NCBI GenBank assembly: GCA_022822575.1
Contig: JAJEBJ010000218.1
Span: 1 to 5,353, forward strand
Direction: 5' to 3'
DNA from: Alphaproteobacteria bacterium
Lineage (GTDB): Bacteria > Pseudomonadota > Alphaproteobacteria > SP197
Length of the DNA: 5,353 bases
This document shows positions 3,724-5,353 of the stretch, in pieces. Numbering within the stretch: the stretch's first letter is position 1; every line of letters starts with the position of its first letter. Both the position numbers and the translations under genes were made by a program. The notes under the pieces are model-generated. The model saw nothing but the letters and a program-made list of their open reading frames with translations, did no database searches and was not told the origin of the DNA.

Positions 3724-5353
3724 GCAAGCGGCGGCCTTCCGGCAGCGACGGGCTTCGCTACCAGGCGGACGAGCGGGCGCCGGGCGCGCTGACGCTGGGC
3801 CTCGGGTTGCAGCTTGCTCTCATCACCGTGGCGGTGCCGATCCTGATCCCGACGGCCGTGATGCGGGCCGGCGGCGCCGGCGAATCCCATCTGGCGTGGG
3901 CGGTGTTCGCGGCGGTCGCGATCAGCGGAGTTGCCACGGCTCTCCAGGCGATCCGTTTTGGCAGGATCGGCGGCGGCCATGTGCTCGTCATGGGCAGTTC
4001 GGCGGCTTTCATCGGCGTCAGCATCACGGCGCTTGCGGAGGGTGGTCCGGCGTTGCTCGCGACCCTCGTGGTTGCCGCGGCGCTCTTCCAGCTCCTGTTG
4101 TCCGCCAGGCTCGCCCTGTTCCGCCGGATCCTGACCCCGGCCGTCTCCGGAACCGTGATCATGCTGGTGCCTGTCACGGTGATGCCGATCATCTTCGCCA
4201 TGCTGGGGGACGTGCCGGATGGCAGCCCGGTTCACGCGGCTCCGGTGACCGCGCTGGTGGCGTTGCTGGCGATCCTCGGCATTTCCCTGAAAGGGACGCC
4301 GATGGTGCGGCTCTGGGCGCCGGTGATCGGCGTCGTGCTGGGCACCGCGCTTGCCGCGTTCTTCGGCCTCTACGACCTGGAGCGCATCGCCGCTGCCTCC
4401 TGGATCGGACTGCCGGATGTCTCGATTCCCGGCTTGAACCTGGAGTTCGGGCCGGGATTCTGGGCGTTGCTTCCGGCCTTCCTGCTGACCGCGGTGATCG
4501 GGTCCATCCGGGCGATCAGCTCCAGCACGGCGCTCCAGCGGATCTCGTGGCGCCGCCAGCGGCCGGTCGACTTCCGGGCGGTGCAGGGCACGGTCACGGT
4601 CGACGGGTTGAGCAACGTGCTCTGCGGCCTGGCCGGAACCGTTCCCAACACGACCTATTCGCTCGCGGGGCCGCTCGTCGAGATCACCGGAGTGGCGGCG
4701 CGGACCATTGCTGTCGTGACCGGCGCCGTCTTCCTCGCCCTGGCGTTCCTCCCCAAGGCGCTGGCCGTCGTGCTGGCCATCCCGGGCCCCGTCGTCGGCG
4801 CCTATCTTCTGGTGCTGACCGCACTGCTCTTCATCATCGGCACCTCCGTGGTGATGCAGGACGGCATGGACCTTCGCAAGGGCGCGATCGTCGGCGTTTC
4901 CTTCTGGCTCGGGGTCGGCTTCGAGTCGGGCGCGATCTTCCCGGAACTCGTGTCCGGATTCGCCGGCGGCATCTTTGCCAACGGGATCACCTCCGGAGGT
5001 CTCGCGGCAATCGTCATGACGCTGGTTGTGGGAGTGTCCGGATCCCGGCCTGTCCGCATGGAGACCGGATTCGCCGTCGCCGCGCTGCCGGAAATCCGGG
5101 AGTTCCTGTCCGGATTCGCGTCGCGCAATGGCTGGGATGACGCCATGGCGGAGAGGCTCGCCGCCGTCGCTGACGAAACCCTGCTCACCCTGCTGCGACC
5201 GGAAGAAGAGAGCAGAAACCCGGACCGGCAGCGCCGCCTGCGGCTGTCGGCATCGAAGGGCGAGGGCGGGGCGGTGCTCGAGTTCATCGTCGCCCCGGGA
5301 GAAGAAAACGTGCAGGAGAAGCTCGCGGTGCTCGGCGCCCCCGGCGATGGCGC
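3720..5353 (+). CDS. NCS2-family (xanthine/uracil permease type) transporter with C-terminal soluble domain, cut by right edge
   Basis: An inner-membrane transporter of the nucleobase:cation symporter-2 family (SLC23 type), open for 544 codons to the window end. LRYQADERAPG (12-22) and the LGLQLAL helix (28-34) are the family's N terminus. QAIRFGRIGGGHVLVMG (76-92) is the TM3 signature, and GTVPNTTYSLAGP (306-318) corresponds to the TM10 substrate motif. Hydrophobic segments continue to about residue 440, enough for the usual 14 membrane spans. Two things are odd. The TM8 acidic motif (ESxGD in relatives) reads GSIRA at 261-265, and the Q/E after NTTYS or NTTYG is L315, so classic nucleobase-binding residues are missing. 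After the membrane part comes a soluble domain (from about 456) with GWDDAMAERLAAVADETLL (471-489) and LEFIVAPGEEN (520-530), resembling a degenerate RsbW-like ATPase fold. ATG 3720 suits the family start but lacks a Shine-Dalgarno; GTG 3618 is an alternative. Substrate is unknown. Confidence 0.9.
   Translation, partial: MSKRRPSGSDGLRYQADERAPGALTLGLGLQLALITVAVPILIPTAVMRAGGAGESHLAWAVFAAVAISGVATALQAIRFGRIGGGHVLVMGSSAAFIGVSITALAEGGPALLATLVVAAALFQLLLSARLALFRRILTPAVSGTVIMLVPVTVMPIIFAMLGDVPDGSPVHAAPVTALVALLAILGISLKGTPMVRLWAPVIGVVLGTALAAFFGLYDLERIAAASWIGLPDVSIPGLNLEFGPGFWALLPAFLLTAVIGSIRAISSSTALQRISWRRQRPVDFRAVQGTVTVDGLSNVLCGLAGTVPNTTYSLAGPLVEITGVAARTIAVVTGAVFLALAFLPKALAVVLAIPGPVVGAYLLVLTALLFIIGTSVVMQDGMDLRKGAIVGVSFWLGVGFESGAIFPELVSGFAGGIFANGITSGGLAAIVMTLVVGVSGSRPVRMETGFAVAALPEIREFLSGFASRNGWDDAMAERLAAVADETLLTLLRPEEESRNPDRQRRLRLSASKGEGGAVLEFIVAPGEENVQEKLAVLGAPGDG

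Noticed and set aside
3620..5140. 506-residue plus-strand open frame
   Set aside because: It is rich in Arg, Gly and Ala with no domain. The frame starting at 3720 encodes a clear multi-span transporter through the same bases, so this is a shadow.

Overview
The window is GC-rich with strongly GC-biased third codon positions, and its genes are of ordinary chromosomal types. This fits a high-GC proteobacterium; an alphaproteobacterium is my best guess from the gene families, and nothing here fixes the genus. I see no rRNA, tRNA, insertion sequence, phage gene or CRISPR array.

Left part (1-510, minus strand): a small DCC/DUF393-type thiol-disulfide oxidoreductase gene (start 510, stop 196-198), followed closely by the beginning of a small membrane-protein gene that runs off the left edge. 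The start of that membrane gene is unclear, and the reading frame may be broken near position 155. A divergent gap (511-786) separates this pair from the plus-strand genes.

Centre (787-3401, plus strand): an ASCH-domain protein (787-1152), then, 70 bases on, a cytosolic-looking NMT1/THI5-type periplasmic-binding-protein-fold protein (1223-2119) with no signal peptide. A structured 421-base gap (2120-2540) follows; it contains inverted repeats and a possible extended -10 promoter. It leads into a clear polyphosphate kinase 2 gene (2541-3401).

Right part (3402-5353, plus strand): a 318-base gap holding a perfect CACATG/CATGTG inverted repeat and a possible 39-residue leader ORF. The leader ORF overlaps, by ATGA, the start of a large NCS2-type (xanthine/uracil permease family) transporter. 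The transporter is open to the right edge (544 complete codons visible). It has lost the usual substrate-site acidic residues and carries a soluble C-terminal domain that looks like a degenerate GHKL/anti-sigma ATPase fold.

How the genes work together: there is no tight operon across the window, since the gaps are 70, 421 and 318 bases. Several families are loosely linked to nucleobase or nucleotide chemistry: ASCH (some members hydrolyse N4-acetylcytidine), NMT1/THI5 (some members bind or make pyrimidines), PPK2 (phosphorylates nucleoside diphosphates from polyphosphate) and NCS2 (nucleobase uptake). That theme is inference. The most unusual item is the transporter with an altered binding site, fused C-terminal domain and possible coupled leader ORF.
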